Assembly: GCA_965204465.1 (NCBI GenBank)
Contig: OZ241995.1
Coordinates: forward strand, 682,001 to 746,000
From: CBDBES01 sp965204465
GTDB lineage: Bacteria > Spirochaetota > Leptospiria > Turneriellales > CBDBES01
Direction of reading: 5' to 3'
Length of the DNA stretch: 64,000 nt
The translations under genes and the position numbers were made by a program. This document shows, in pieces, positions 17,020 through 25,791 of this stretch. The stretch's first letter is position 1. Each line of letters starts with the position of its first letter. The notes beneath the pieces are model-generated. The model was not told where the DNA came from, made no database searches, and saw nothing but the letters and a program-made list of their open reading frames with translations.

Positions 17020-18492
17020 TCAAAATATTTGTTTTATTCTAATTCTCTTCAAAATGTATTGAATGTATAGATAGAAATTATAATTATAGCCCATTGCAAA
17101 TATTATTAAAAGAGGCGACTTGAACCATTCTCCTTTTTGAATGATCGAATAGAGTATATAATTCATATAAATAGTGAAAAATAACTCGATGATCCATAAA
17201 AAATATTTTATTTTTACATGATATATTTTTTTTTCTTTTGGATTCAACTGCCTGGAAGTTTCCACGTTATATTTAGGGGTTCTCATAAAAGTATTATCTT
17301 TCTTGAATAATGCTTCTAAAATTGCCATTACATTATTAAAAGATAAAAGAACGCCTGTGGATATGATAAAAGGGTAATAGGCTAAAGAACTGAACCATGA
17401 GTCTTCAGTTTCTTTTTGTCCGTAAAGATAATAAATACCAGTAGGAAGTAATACAAAAACATAAATGAATGCTAACCAATAAATAATGTATTGTTTCGTA
17501 TCTACAATATAACTAAAGATAGGAAAGATAATGATCAAGGAGCTAGAAATCACATAAGTTAATGGGGCACAGAGATGTGCGATTGCTTCTATTTTTATTT
17601 TCCATGAAATTTTATGTCTAAGTAGATCAGGCAAAATTTTTAGGGCAACCTGGACAGTACCCTTTGTCCAGCGAAATTGCTGGCTCTTAAAACTCTCAAT
17701 GTCTTCTGGTAATTCACTGGGGCATTGAACATGTGGTAGAAATAATGCTTTATAGCCCTTCAATTGCATTCTATAAGAAAGATCCAGATCTTCTGTAAGA
17801 GTATCTCCTTGCCAACCTCCAGAGTTTATAATAGCGGATTTACGCAAGACTACCCCCGTACCATTAAAATTAATGAATCTTCCGGAGCAATTACGTGCAG
17901 TGTGTTCCAATTGAAAATGAGCATCTAAAGAAATTTTTTGAGCCCTTGTTAAAAGAGAAGACTTAGAATTCAAGTAAGCCCAACGCGTTTGCACAAAAGC
18001 AACTTTAGGGTCTGAAAAATAGGCAATCACTTCTAGTAAAAAATCAGGTAAAGGGGTAAAATCAGCATCAAAAATAGCAACCAGGTCGGTTTTGATCTTA
18101 GTCAATCCTATTTGCAATGCACCAGCCTTAAAATCTTTCCTATTATCCCGATGAATATAACTGATTTGCATTTCTTTTTTTTTAAGCTCTTTGCATTTTT
18201 CCAGAGCAATTTGGCTAGTCTCATCAGTTGAATCATCCAGTATTTGAATCCACAATTTTTCTTTAGGATATTTAAGATTGGCTACTGAATCAATCACTCT
18301 ACGAACGACATACACTTCATTATACAAGGGAATTTGAACTAAAACAATGGGTAGGTCTTTATCATTCAGATCTACTTTTTTGATTTTAATTTTTTTGGAT
18401 TTGTAATATTTTCGATATAGATATAAAATTATATATCGATGCATAGAATATAGGGATAGTATAAAGATTAAAAAAATAAAGAAAATTAGCAT
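17020..18492 (-). CDS. membrane family-2 glycosyltransferase, cellulose-synthase-like
   Basis: A 490-residue processive-type GT2. An N-terminal membrane helix (1-26) is followed by a cytoplasmic catalytic domain with QIPLYNE, DDSTD at 86-90, DAD at 142-144, the TEDLDLSYR acidic motif and QQFRW (the QxxRW motif). About four further helices lie in the C-terminal third (IKIEAIAHL onward). It would polymerise or transfer sugars at the inner membrane and export the product. The acceptor is unknown. No PilZ domain is fused, although a PilZ-like protein is encoded 9 kb away. It is upstream of the NeuA-KdsC fusion in one transcript, which suggests exopolysaccharide or LPS sugar work. Confidence 0.87.
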   Translation of the reverse strand: MLIFFIFLIFILSLYSMHRYIILYLYRKYYKSKKIKIKKVDLNDKDLPIVLVQIPLYNEVYVVRRVIDSVANLKYPKEKLWIQILDDSTDETSQIALEKCKELKKKEMQISYIHRDNRKDFKAGALQIGLTKIKTDLVAIFDADFTPLPDFLLEVIAYFSDPKVAFVQTRWAYLNSKSSLLTRAQKISLDAHFQLEHTARNCSGRFINFNGTGVVLRKSAIINSGGWQGDTLTEDLDLSYRMQLKGYKALFLPHVQCPSELPEDIESFKSQQFRWTKGTVQVALKILPDLLRHKISWKIKIEAIAHLCAPLTYVISSSLIIIFPIFSYIVDTKQYIIYWLAFIYVFVLLPTGIYYLYGQKETEDSWFSSLAYYPFIISTGVLLSFNNVMAILEALFKKDNTFMRTPKYNVETSRQLNPKEKKIYHVKIKYFLWIIELFFTIYMNYILYSIIQKGEWFKSPLLIIFAMGYNYNFYLYIQYILKRIRIKQIF

Positions 18493-18605
18493 GTTTTTTG
18501 TTTAGTATGATATTTTTAATCAATCTATCTGGAACAAGACAGACTGATCATATGAAATAAATGTAATACTAGAATCATAGATCCTCGTGTAAAGTAGTTC
18601 ATGGG

Positions 18606-19328
18606 TTACCTCTTTACGCCCATGTAGATGGTAGCAATACCAAAGGTCAAATGTGTATATTTTATATCACTAAAATTTGCCTCACCCATTAGTTTGCAAA
18701 AATTATCTCCCTGTAAAAAGTCTTCTACCGTATTATTTAAATATTTATATGCTTTCTTATCCCCAGATATCCATCCTCCTATGAAGGTTAAAAAATATCT
18801 GAAGTAGATTAAATAAATGTATTGTATGATCTTATTTTTAGGAATACTCAATTCCAAAACTGCCAGACAACCATTAGGCTTTAGCACTCTATGGAACTGT
18901 TTCAGGCATTCCAATGGATATGCAGAATTTCGTATCCCAAAGGCTATGCTTGCGAAATCAAAAGAGTTGGATGTAAGAGAAAGATTCTCCATGTTATTCC
19001 GTATAAGACAAATCTTGTGATTGAGTTTTTTAAAATTTATTTTTTTGTAGGCGATGGAGAGCATTTTCGTAGAAAGATCGACTCCAATGGCTTTTTTAAC
19101 TCTTGAATTTTTAGAAAGAGTGATCAATAGATCTGCCGTTCCTGTAGCAAGATCTAGTATTTTCAAGTAATTTCTCGGGGGCAAAAATTGAACAACTTTT
19201 CTGCGCCATATAGAATCAATTCCTAAAGAAAGTAACCGATTCAATAGATCATATCTGCCTGCAATGCGATCAAACATTTCCCATGATCTTTTCTTTTCAT
19301 GATACAGTTTTTTTATATAACTAGGCAT
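18606..19328 (-). CDS. ubiE: demethylmenaquinone/ubiquinone C-methyltransferase
   Basis: A 240-residue SAM methyltransferase of the UbiE/MenG family, which adds the ring methyl group in menaquinone or ubiquinone synthesis. The family start (MFDRIAGRYDLLNRLLSLG, then WRRKVV) is clear. It is followed by motif I DLATGTADL, the SFDFASIAFGIRN block and VLKPNGCLAVLEL. The C-terminus GIATIYMGVKR is typical. The gene start overlaps the stop of the upstream thioesterase by eight bases. Pairing with a hotdog thioesterase favours menaquinone, as noted in that entry. Confidence 0.93.
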   Translation of the reverse strand: MPSYIKKLYHEKKRSWEMFDRIAGRYDLLNRLLSLGIDSIWRRKVVQFLPPRNYLKILDLATGTADLLITLSKNSRVKKAIGVDLSTKMLSIAYKKINFKKLNHKICLIRNNMENLSLTSNSFDFASIAFGIRNSAYPLECLKQFHRVLKPNGCLAVLELSIPKNKIIQYIYLIYFRYFLTFIGGWISGDKKAYKYLNNTVEDFLQGDNFCKLMGEANFSDIKYTHLTFGIATIYMGVKR

Positions 19329-19734
19329 GATGGATTTTCTTTAGTGATTCTGCCAATTCTGCGGGAAGGGGTAATCTTTTATGTGTTTTAGAGCAAATGC
19401 ATACATGTTCTATTTTACCTTTAGATAGTATCTGGTCGTCTTTGGTAAAAAATCTATATTCCAGAGTAAAATCAGTTTCGCTTATTTGAATACATTTCAT
19501 ATTGATCTGTATATCTTGTTCCAGATAGATTGGTTTAAAATATCTACAATTTGAACTCTTAACAGGAAGTAATATATTTTTATCTAAAAACATTTCAGAT
19601 AAATAGATATTTTGTTTCCAAAGCCAATTTTCATAACATTCATGCATGATCGAATAATAATTGGCAAAAAAAACAAATCCTGCTGCATCCGTAGAATACA
19701 TAGGAATTTTGTGGGCATGGATATAAGAAGGCAT
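19321..19734 (-). CDS. hotdog-fold acyl-CoA thioesterase (4HBT), possible MenI
   Basis: A 137-residue protein of the 4-hydroxybenzoyl-CoA thioesterase type. The conserved N-terminal segment is YSTDAAGFVFFANYYSIMHE, where the Asp is the usual active-site residue, and it continues through YFKPIYLEQDI to FTLEYRFF. Members of this family include YbgC-type enzymes and the DHNA-CoA thioesterase of menaquinone synthesis. Overlap with ubiE/menG on the same strand makes the DHNA-CoA role attractive, but the family is promiscuous and the sequence alone does not decide. Confidence 0.82.
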   Translation of the reverse strand: MPSYIHAHKIPMYSTDAAGFVFFANYYSIMHECYENWLWKQNIYLSEMFLDKNILLPVKSSNCRYFKPIYLEQDIQINMKCIQISETDFTLEYRFFTKDDQILSKGKIEHVCICSKTHKRLPLPAELAESLKKIHHA

Positions 19735-19775
19735 ATATAAATCAAAATAAATTCAATATTTATGATTTCAAGAAA

Positions 19776-20090
19776 TTAATAGTCTAATACACAACCATGC
19801 TTAGAAGATGTAAATTTCGCAAAAGCCGTTTTCCCCCAAGACATCGCTTTAACAGTCTTTTGTTCAGAATCAATTTTAAAATCTGAAATGGATATATATT
19901 GCCTTGATAGATTGTGGCAAAATTTTTCATTCCTTTGCAATACATACAAGCAGGAACACATTTGTTTTGCATAAAAAGAAGGCATTATCTGTGGGAATCT
20001 TTGAATATGTTCATAATTACGAAAGACCCATAAAGAAGGTAATATAAATATTGAGAGGGTTATCCAAAATATTTTTTTACCGGATGCCAT
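19776..20090 (-). CDS. small membrane-anchored protein with cysteine cluster
   Basis: A 104-residue protein with one N-terminal hydrophobic helix (IFWITLSIFILPSLWVF, about 7-23) and a periplasmic domain. A cysteine group CSCLYVLQRNEKFC and a lone Cys near the end (HGCVLDY) could form disulfides. I do not recognise the family. It lies between recA and the thioesterase gene on the same strand, with about 40 bases on each side, and may share a transcript. Confidence 0.55.
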   Translation of the reverse strand: MASGKKIFWITLSIFILPSLWVFRNYEHIQRFPQIMPSFYAKQMCSCLYVLQRNEKFCHNLSRQYISISDFKIDSEQKTVKAMSWGKTAFAKFTSSKHGCVLDY

Positions 20091-20128
20091 TAGATTTTTT
20101 TCTTATTTTTATTGTGCCTGGCTTTGCA

Positions 20129-21250
20129 TTATGTTCCCTGGGCTACTTTCTTTTCTACTTCATTAGAAGTGGATTTTGACTCGTCCTTTGGAGGAATAGG
20201 GGGAGAAGAAGTTTTATTTGACTCATTTCTGCCAGAGATCTCATAATGTTCTCTTATTTTATTTTCTAATCTTTCCAAAACCTGAGGATTTTCAATCAAA
20301 TATGAAATAGCATTATCTTTCCCTTGTCCCAGTTTGGTATCACCTAAAGAAAACCATGTCCCTGATTTCTGAATAAAACCTGCATTTACAGAAGCTTCCA
20401 AAATACAACCTTCTTTTGATATTCCCTTTGCGAAGATGATGTCAAATTCTGCTTTTTTAAAAGGAGGAGCTATTTTATTTTTTACGACCTTTACCCTTAC
20501 TTTATTGCCCACAGCTTCATCCCCTTTGGTAAGCGTTTCTATGCGACGGATATCCAAACGAACAGAAGAATAAAATTTCAATGCATTGCCCCCTGTAGTG
20601 GTTTCTGGAGAACCGAATAAAACACCAATTTTCATTCTTATTTGATTGATAAAGATCAATATTGTATTGGTTCTGTTCACAGCGCTGGTTAATTTGCGCA
20701 ATGCCTGGCTCATCAATCTGGCATGTAATCCCATGTGAGAATCGCCCATATCTCCTTGTATTTCAGCCCTGGGGACTAATGCAGCTACAGAATCAATAAC
20801 GATAACATCCAATGCATTCGACCTTACTAAAGACTCTGCAATTTCAAGAGCCTGTTCTCCTGAATCTGGTTGGGATACCCATAGATCATCCACATTGACT
20901 CCTATTTTAGCTGCATAACTAGGATCCAAGGCATGTTCTGCATCAATGAAAGCAGTAGAACCACCTCTTTTCTGGGCTTCCGCAACTATATGCAGGGTTA
21001 ACGTTGTTTTTCCAGATGATTCAGGACCAAATATCTCAACCACTCTACCCTTTGGCAATCCTCCCACACCTAAAGCAATGTCTAAGGTTAAAGAGCCAGT
21101 GGGTATTACATCTACATCTTGAACTGCTTTATCAGCTAATTTCATGACCGCCCCTTTCCCAAATCGCTTTTCTAATTGAAGCAAGGTTTGATCTAGCATT
21201 TGTTCTTTATCATTTTTTGAAAACGCATCTTTTTTGATATTATTCATCAT
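20129..21250 (-). CDS. recA: recombinase RecA
   Basis: RecA is the strand-exchange ATPase of homologous recombination and the SOS co-protease. The 373 residues include the QLEKRFGKGAVMKL start, Walker A GPESSGKTT, the VIVIDSVAAL segment (Walker B), the L1/L2 loops (MGLHARLMSQALRKL, FGSPETTTGGNALKFY) and the acidic, Lys/Ser-rich C-tail. Two in-frame ATG codons open the gene. It is significant for this window because the repeat families at 27-33 kb and 38-63 kb would recombine through RecA. I could not identify a convincing LexA site in the 214 bases upstream. Confidence 0.98.
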   Translation of the reverse strand: MMNNIKKDAFSKNDKEQMLDQTLLQLEKRFGKGAVMKLADKAVQDVDVIPTGSLTLDIALGVGGLPKGRVVEIFGPESSGKTTLTLHIVAEAQKRGGSTAFIDAEHALDPSYAAKIGVNVDDLWVSQPDSGEQALEIAESLVRSNALDVIVIDSVAALVPRAEIQGDMGDSHMGLHARLMSQALRKLTSAVNRTNTILIFINQIRMKIGVLFGSPETTTGGNALKFYSSVRLDIRRIETLTKGDEAVGNKVRVKVVKNKIAPPFKKAEFDIIFAKGISKEGCILEASVNAGFIQKSGTWFSLGDTKLGQGKDNAISYLIENPQVLERLENKIREHYEISGRNESNKTSSPPIPPKDESKSTSNEVEKKVAQGT

Positions 21251-21464
21251 AGTTCCCTTAAAGGCAATCTAATAAATAGAAATGACCTGTCTACTTTTTT
21301 AATACCCCAAAAATAAAAAATTTTTCATTTCATCGAAAATTCAATCTTGAAGGTGCCAGGTTACGAAAGTTGATTACTTAAAAAATTCATTTTTGTAGAA
21401 TAAACGAAAAATAGTTGACAGTATATTTGCATTAATACGTTGGGTATTATGTCTCTTTTTAGCA

Positions 21465-22559
21465 ATGGATAAAATTAAAAAAAATAAAGATTATAGTTTC
21501 TTAGATACCAGTAAACTTACTCCCTGGCTTTTTTTAAGTATTTTTTTATTTTTATTGTATCTGGTATTTACGATCTATCAGATATATATCTATCCATTTT
21601 TTATCGCTATCGCTTTTTACATACTCCTTAAAGACTCTTACATGGTTTTATTGAAATACTTGCATAATTGGAGTAATTTAGCAGCTTTATGCGCCACTAC
21701 ATTGTTTTTCTTTTTGGTTGCAATTCCAGTATTCTTTTTGATCAATACATTGATCGGAGAAATTTCTTTGTTGGTTTCTTATATAAATCAATGGGCCAGC
21801 AAAGATAATTTACTCGATCTATACGATCAGAACAGATGGATCGATAAGTGGGTATCCCTCGCTAATTTACAAATTGATCGTATACAAGAAAGGATCATTA
21901 ACTGGAGTACTCAATTAGGTGCTTTTCTGCTCAACTATGGTAAAGACATGCTGACCAATCTATTCAGTATTCTTTTTAACTTTCTACTTGCTTTGATCAC
22001 TCTTTTCTTTTTATTTAGAGATGGACATAAACTAGGCCCCATCATTTATAAAAGTTTACCCTTCCCAGATGAATTAGAAGAAAGAGTAGGTGTAAAGCTA
22101 ATGAAACTACTGAATGTTATTCTTAAAGGCACTTTATTGGTTTCTTTTGCACAAGGCTTTGCACTAGGGTTATATTTTTGGATATTTGATATCCCCACTC
22201 CTATTTTATATGGTTTTTTAGCGGCCTTTTTTTCATTGATACCTATTATAGCTACTACCATTATTTGGCTACCCGCTGCTATTTATTTATACTTTTCTGG
22301 GTCATTGTTAAGCGGTATCTTTTTATCTATTTTATGCTTTATCACCTATTTAATTCTGGATAACATAGTCAAACCATGGATTTTAGATAAAAAATTACCT
22401 ATTCATCCTTTTTTTCTTTTTCTGGCTATTTTAGGTGGAATCGCAGAATTTGGAATTAAGGGTTTTATATTAGGCCCGTTCCTGGTAGCTACCTTCCTGA
22501 CTCTTTGGGAAATATTATCATTTTTCAATCAAAAAGTACAAAGAAATGCAAAAACTTAA
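21465..22559 (+). CDS. AI-2E/PerM-family membrane transporter
   Basis: A 364-residue inner-membrane protein with about seven to eight helices in the AI-2E exporter/PerM arrangement: two N-terminal pairs, a soluble segment (SYINQWASKDNL through LNYGKD), then helices with the family segments LFFLFRDG, GTLLVSFAQG and GFLAAFFSLIPI. The substrate cannot be inferred; members export autoinducer-2 or act as Na+/H+ antiporters. It is divergent from recA, and its last 14 bases overlap ftsQ, so it heads the division gene cluster. Confidence 0.85.
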   Translation: MDKIKKNKDYSFLDTSKLTPWLFLSIFLFLLYLVFTIYQIYIYPFFIAIAFYILLKDSYMVLLKYLHNWSNLAALCATTLFFFLVAIPVFFLINTLIGEISLLVSYINQWASKDNLLDLYDQNRWIDKWVSLANLQIDRIQERIINWSTQLGAFLLNYGKDMLTNLFSILFNFLLALITLFFLFRDGHKLGPIIYKSLPFPDELEERVGVKLMKLLNVILKGTLLVSFAQGFALGLYFWIFDIPTPILYGFLAAFFSLIPIIATTIIWLPAAIYLYFSGSLLSGIFLSILCFITYLILDNIVKPWILDKKLPIHPFFLFLAILGGIAEFGIKGFILGPFLVATFLTLWEILSFFNQKVQRNAKT

Positions 22560-23295
22560 AAAAAACATTCTATACATTTCAGGAGTAACTGCTATTCTTT
22601 TAGGCGTATGTGTTTCTATGTATTTAGTATACCAAAGACTCTTCCCCCCAAAAGAATGGACTTTCGAAGTATCCGGAAATAATGTATTAACTTCTCAAGA
22701 AATAGAAAAAATTGTATTATATTCCATACAAAGGAATAGTCAAAATATCACTAAAAAAACCATAGAAGAAGCCCTTCTGCTAGACCCCAGAGTAAAGAGC
22801 GTGAACCTGTCCCAGGAATCATTGGGTAAGCAGCTTTTCATTCAATTGAAGGAGAGGCAAACGGCTTATATTGTACATGAACAAAATAGCGGAAATTTTT
22901 TAGAAGTTTCTAATGACAATGTTATATTGCAGGAAAAAATAATTGAATTAGAACCACATATTCTTTCTGAGATACCCATTTTATGCTTGACATTTGATAA
23001 TAGTGTAAAAGAAACGGCCATATCTTTTGAAAGAGACATAATGCAGATCTATAAAGAGACAAGGAAGGATTTTCTATTCGTTTGGCAACGTATTTCAGAA
23101 ATCAATCTGCATAAAGATCATTATATTATTTACACGTCTCACACTCGTTCGGAAATAAAAAGTAATATCAAATTAGATATTGCGTTCATCAAAAGATTAT
23201 GGTCATTATTCTATTATCTGGAAGTTGAATATAGAGGAGACTGGACAAGTGTCCATTTGTACCCTCAAAATGCTATTATAAAGAGGGTATTATAA
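22546..23295 (+). CDS. ftsQ: cell-division protein FtsQ/DivIB-like
   Basis: A 249-residue bitopic protein with a short cytoplasmic start, one helix (ILYISGVTAILLGVCVSMYLVY, about 8-29) and a POTRA-like domain (WTFEVSGNNVLTSQEI... RVKSVNLSQESLGKQLFIQLKER). FtsQ links early and late divisome proteins in the periplasm. Sequence identity within the family is low, so the call also rests on its place directly before ftsA and ftsZ. Its stop overlaps the ftsA start by one base (TAATG). Confidence 0.85.
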   Translation: MQKLKKNILYISGVTAILLGVCVSMYLVYQRLFPPKEWTFEVSGNNVLTSQEIEKIVLYSIQRNSQNITKKTIEEALLLDPRVKSVNLSQESLGKQLFIQLKERQTAYIVHEQNSGNFLEVSNDNVILQEKIIELEPHILSEIPILCLTFDNSVKETAISFERDIMQIYKETRKDFLFVWQRISEINLHKDHYIIYTSHTRSEIKSNIKLDIAFIKRLWSLFYYLEVEYRGDWTSVHLYPQNAIIKRVL

Positions 23296-24515
23296 TGCAA
23301 GAAGAAAGAATCATTTCTGCTTTAGATATTGGCTCTTCTAAAGTGGCTGTTTTAGTGGCCAGGGTACATCCATCAAATGAAATTGAATTGATCGGGCTGG
23401 GAGTATCCGAAAGCCTTGGTATACGATCTGGTTCCGTTACTCATTTAGAAGAAATTGCAGTGAGTATTAGAGAAGCCATTGAAGAGGCGGAAATAATGGC
23501 TGGTATAGATATTCAAGATGTTCTGATCAATATAACCGGGAAGCATGTTAAAGGTGAAAATTCAACCGGAGTGATCGCGATTACAAATAAAGATAGGATC
23601 ATTACTTCACAAGATATTTACAGGGTCATCAGCGCCGCTCAATCCATACGAATGCCCACAGAATTGGATGTTTTGCATGTCCTTTCCAGGGAGTTTAAAG
23701 TAGATGAACAAGATGGCATTAAAGACCCCACTGGAATGGTAGGAATTCGTTTAGAAGTGGATGTGCATATAGTGACCACTCACAAAACACAGTTACATAA
23801 TACAGTGAAGACCGTACAGGAAACAGGCATCATGGTGAATAATCAAGTTTTAAGTTCTCTGGCGGATAGCCATTCATTATTGGGCGAAGGGGAAAAAGAA
23901 TTAGGAATTGCCATAGCCGATATAGGGGGAGGGGTTACAGATATTATTATCTATCTTTATGGAGGTGTTTTTTACACCTCTACCATCTGTTTAGGCTCCC
24001 AGCATGTTACCCATGACATAAGTATTGGATTAAAAACCCCTTTGAGTGAAGCTGAAGTCATCAAAAAAAAGTATGCTAATTGTATCTCTTCTAATATAGA
24101 CCCGATAGAACAGGTTGAAGTTACTAATGTTGGTAATAGATCTCCCAAAAGTGTTTTCAGAAAAGAACTGGCTATTATTGTAGAGGCCAGGATGAAAGAA
24201 ATTTTAGAATTGATCGATCATGAACTGATCAAATCCGGACAAAAAAAATTTTTGTCCGGGGGACTGATCCTTACAGGCGGCGGATCATTGATCGAAGATC
24301 TTCCAACTCTTGCGGAAGAAATTATTGGCCTAAATACATCTATTGGTTATCCCCGAAATATATCTGGAATAGCTGATAAAATTGCTTCTCCTATTTTTTC
24401 AACTTCTGCAGGTTTGCTCTATTATGGAGTAAAATATAATTCCTACCAGGGTAAACAAAATGGAGGATTTACTTTCTTAGGCAAAATGAAAAATTGGATA
24501 AAAGAAAATTTGTAA
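23295..24515 (+). CDS. ftsA: cell-division protein FtsA
   Basis: FtsA is the actin-like ATPase that anchors FtsZ to the membrane. Of the 406 residues, the phosphate-1 motif ALDIGSSKVAVLVA opens the protein. Phosphate-2 is IADIGGGVTDIIIY, and the adenosine motif is LILTGGGSLIEDL. The C-terminal amphipathic helix GKMKNWIKENL is the membrane-targeting sequence. Start and spacing fit coupled translation with ftsQ, and 17 bases separate it from ftsZ. Confidence 0.96.
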   Translation: MQEERIISALDIGSSKVAVLVARVHPSNEIELIGLGVSESLGIRSGSVTHLEEIAVSIREAIEEAEIMAGIDIQDVLINITGKHVKGENSTGVIAITNKDRIITSQDIYRVISAAQSIRMPTELDVLHVLSREFKVDEQDGIKDPTGMVGIRLEVDVHIVTTHKTQLHNTVKTVQETGIMVNNQVLSSLADSHSLLGEGEKELGIAIADIGGGVTDIIIYLYGGVFYTSTICLGSQHVTHDISIGLKTPLSEAEVIKKKYANCISSNIDPIEQVEVTNVGNRSPKSVFRKELAIIVEARMKEILELIDHELIKSGQKKFLSGGLILTGGGSLIEDLPTLAEEIIGLNTSIGYPRNISGIADKIASPIFSTSAGLLYYGVKYNSYQGKQNGGFTFLGKMKNWIKENL

Positions 24516-24532
24516 GAAATTAGGAGAGTATT

Positions 24533-25759
24533 ATGTTAGCATTTGATGAATCGGATAAATCACCCGCAACCATAAGAGTAGTGGGTGTAGGTGGAGCAGG
24601 AATGAACGCCATTGAAAGGATGGCAACCCTGAATCTTCATGGAGTTGATTTAATAGCTGTAAATACAGATGAGCAGGTACTTAGAAAATCTTCCATTCCC
24701 AATAAAATACATCTGGGAAATAAAATTACAAAAGGCATGGGAGCCGGAGCGAGACCAGAAATAGGCGAAAAGGCCGCTATAGAAGATAGAGATAGAATAC
24801 TGAATGTATTAAAGGGTTCTGATATGGTATTCATCACAGCTGGAATGGGAGGAGGAACTGGTACAGGAGCTTCTCCTGTCATTGCAGAGGTGGCTCATGA
24901 AATTGAATCCCTTGTCGTAGGGGTTGTCTCCATGCCCTTTAAAGCAGAAGGAGTTCAAAAGCAAGAAATTGCCAAGAAAGGAAAGGCTAAATTAAAAGAA
25001 AGAATAGATACATTGATTACTATTCCAAATGATTTTATTTTCAAAGTAGTGGATAGAAAAACACCAATTAATATTGCATTTAAGGCCATAGATGATATTC
25101 TAGCCAGGTCTGTGATAGGAATTAGTGATATTATTAATTCCGCTGGATATGTAAATGTAGATTTTGCGGATGTAAAAACAGTCATGAGTCAAAATGGAGA
25201 TGCCATTATTGGGGTAGGGGAAGGACATGGAGAAAGTAAGATCGCGGATGCTATGCAAAATGCAATACGTCATCCTCTTTTAGAAGGCAAACAAATAGAC
25301 GGTGCTACCTCTGTATTGATCAATGTAGTTGGAAGTAGTGATTTTAGCATGTATGAGTATAACGAAATATTAGAAACCATGCATAAGCAGGTATCTAAGA
25401 ATGCACAGATCATCATTGGATTTAGAGAAGATGCTGTAAATGATGAAATGATATCCATTACAGTCATTGCCACAGGATTTAGACCTTCCCATGCCATGAA
25501 AGAGACTTACAACGAAAATGGTCAAGGAATACCTCAGGAGAAGCAAGAAAACAATATAGCTGCCAACAATATAAGAATAGATCAATACAATGAAATCCAG
25601 GAACAGGAACAAAAAACAGGAACTTATGATTCTTCACAGGGAAATCTTTATCCGCCGCCTAAACAAGATACAGTGAACCAACAGAATCTAAATTTTCCGC
25701 ATATTAATACAAACCATAAAAATTATAATATACCTGCTTTTTTAAGAAAAAAGAAATAG
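24533..25759 (+). CDS. ftsZ: cell-division GTPase FtsZ
   Basis: FtsZ is the tubulin-like GTPase that forms the division ring. Among 408 residues the tubulin signature GGGTGTGASP, the N-terminal VGVGGAGMNAIERM and the T7-loop region NVDFADVKTVM are all present. A disordered Gln/Asn-rich linker (about 330-395) leads to the conserved C-terminal peptide NIPAFLRKKK, which binds FtsA. A clear Shine-Dalgarno sequence (aggaga) precedes the ATG. Confidence 0.98.
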   Translation: MLAFDESDKSPATIRVVGVGGAGMNAIERMATLNLHGVDLIAVNTDEQVLRKSSIPNKIHLGNKITKGMGAGARPEIGEKAAIEDRDRILNVLKGSDMVFITAGMGGGTGTGASPVIAEVAHEIESLVVGVVSMPFKAEGVQKQEIAKKGKAKLKERIDTLITIPNDFIFKVVDRKTPINIAFKAIDDILARSVIGISDIINSAGYVNVDFADVKTVMSQNGDAIIGVGEGHGESKIADAMQNAIRHPLLEGKQIDGATSVLINVVGSSDFSMYEYNEILETMHKQVSKNAQIIIGFREDAVNDEMISITVIATGFRPSHAMKETYNENGQGIPQEKQENNIAANNIRIDQYNEIQEQEQKTGTYDSSQGNLYPPPKQDTVNQQNLNFPHINTNHKNYNIPAFLRKKK

Positions 25760-25791
25760 ACCCAATATCCTCAGATTAAACTTCGTCTGAT

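Noticed and set aside
21415..21455. Promoter TTGACA...TATTAT before the AI-2E-type transporter gene
   Set aside because: The two boxes are 24 bases apart, too far for a standard sigma-70 promoter.
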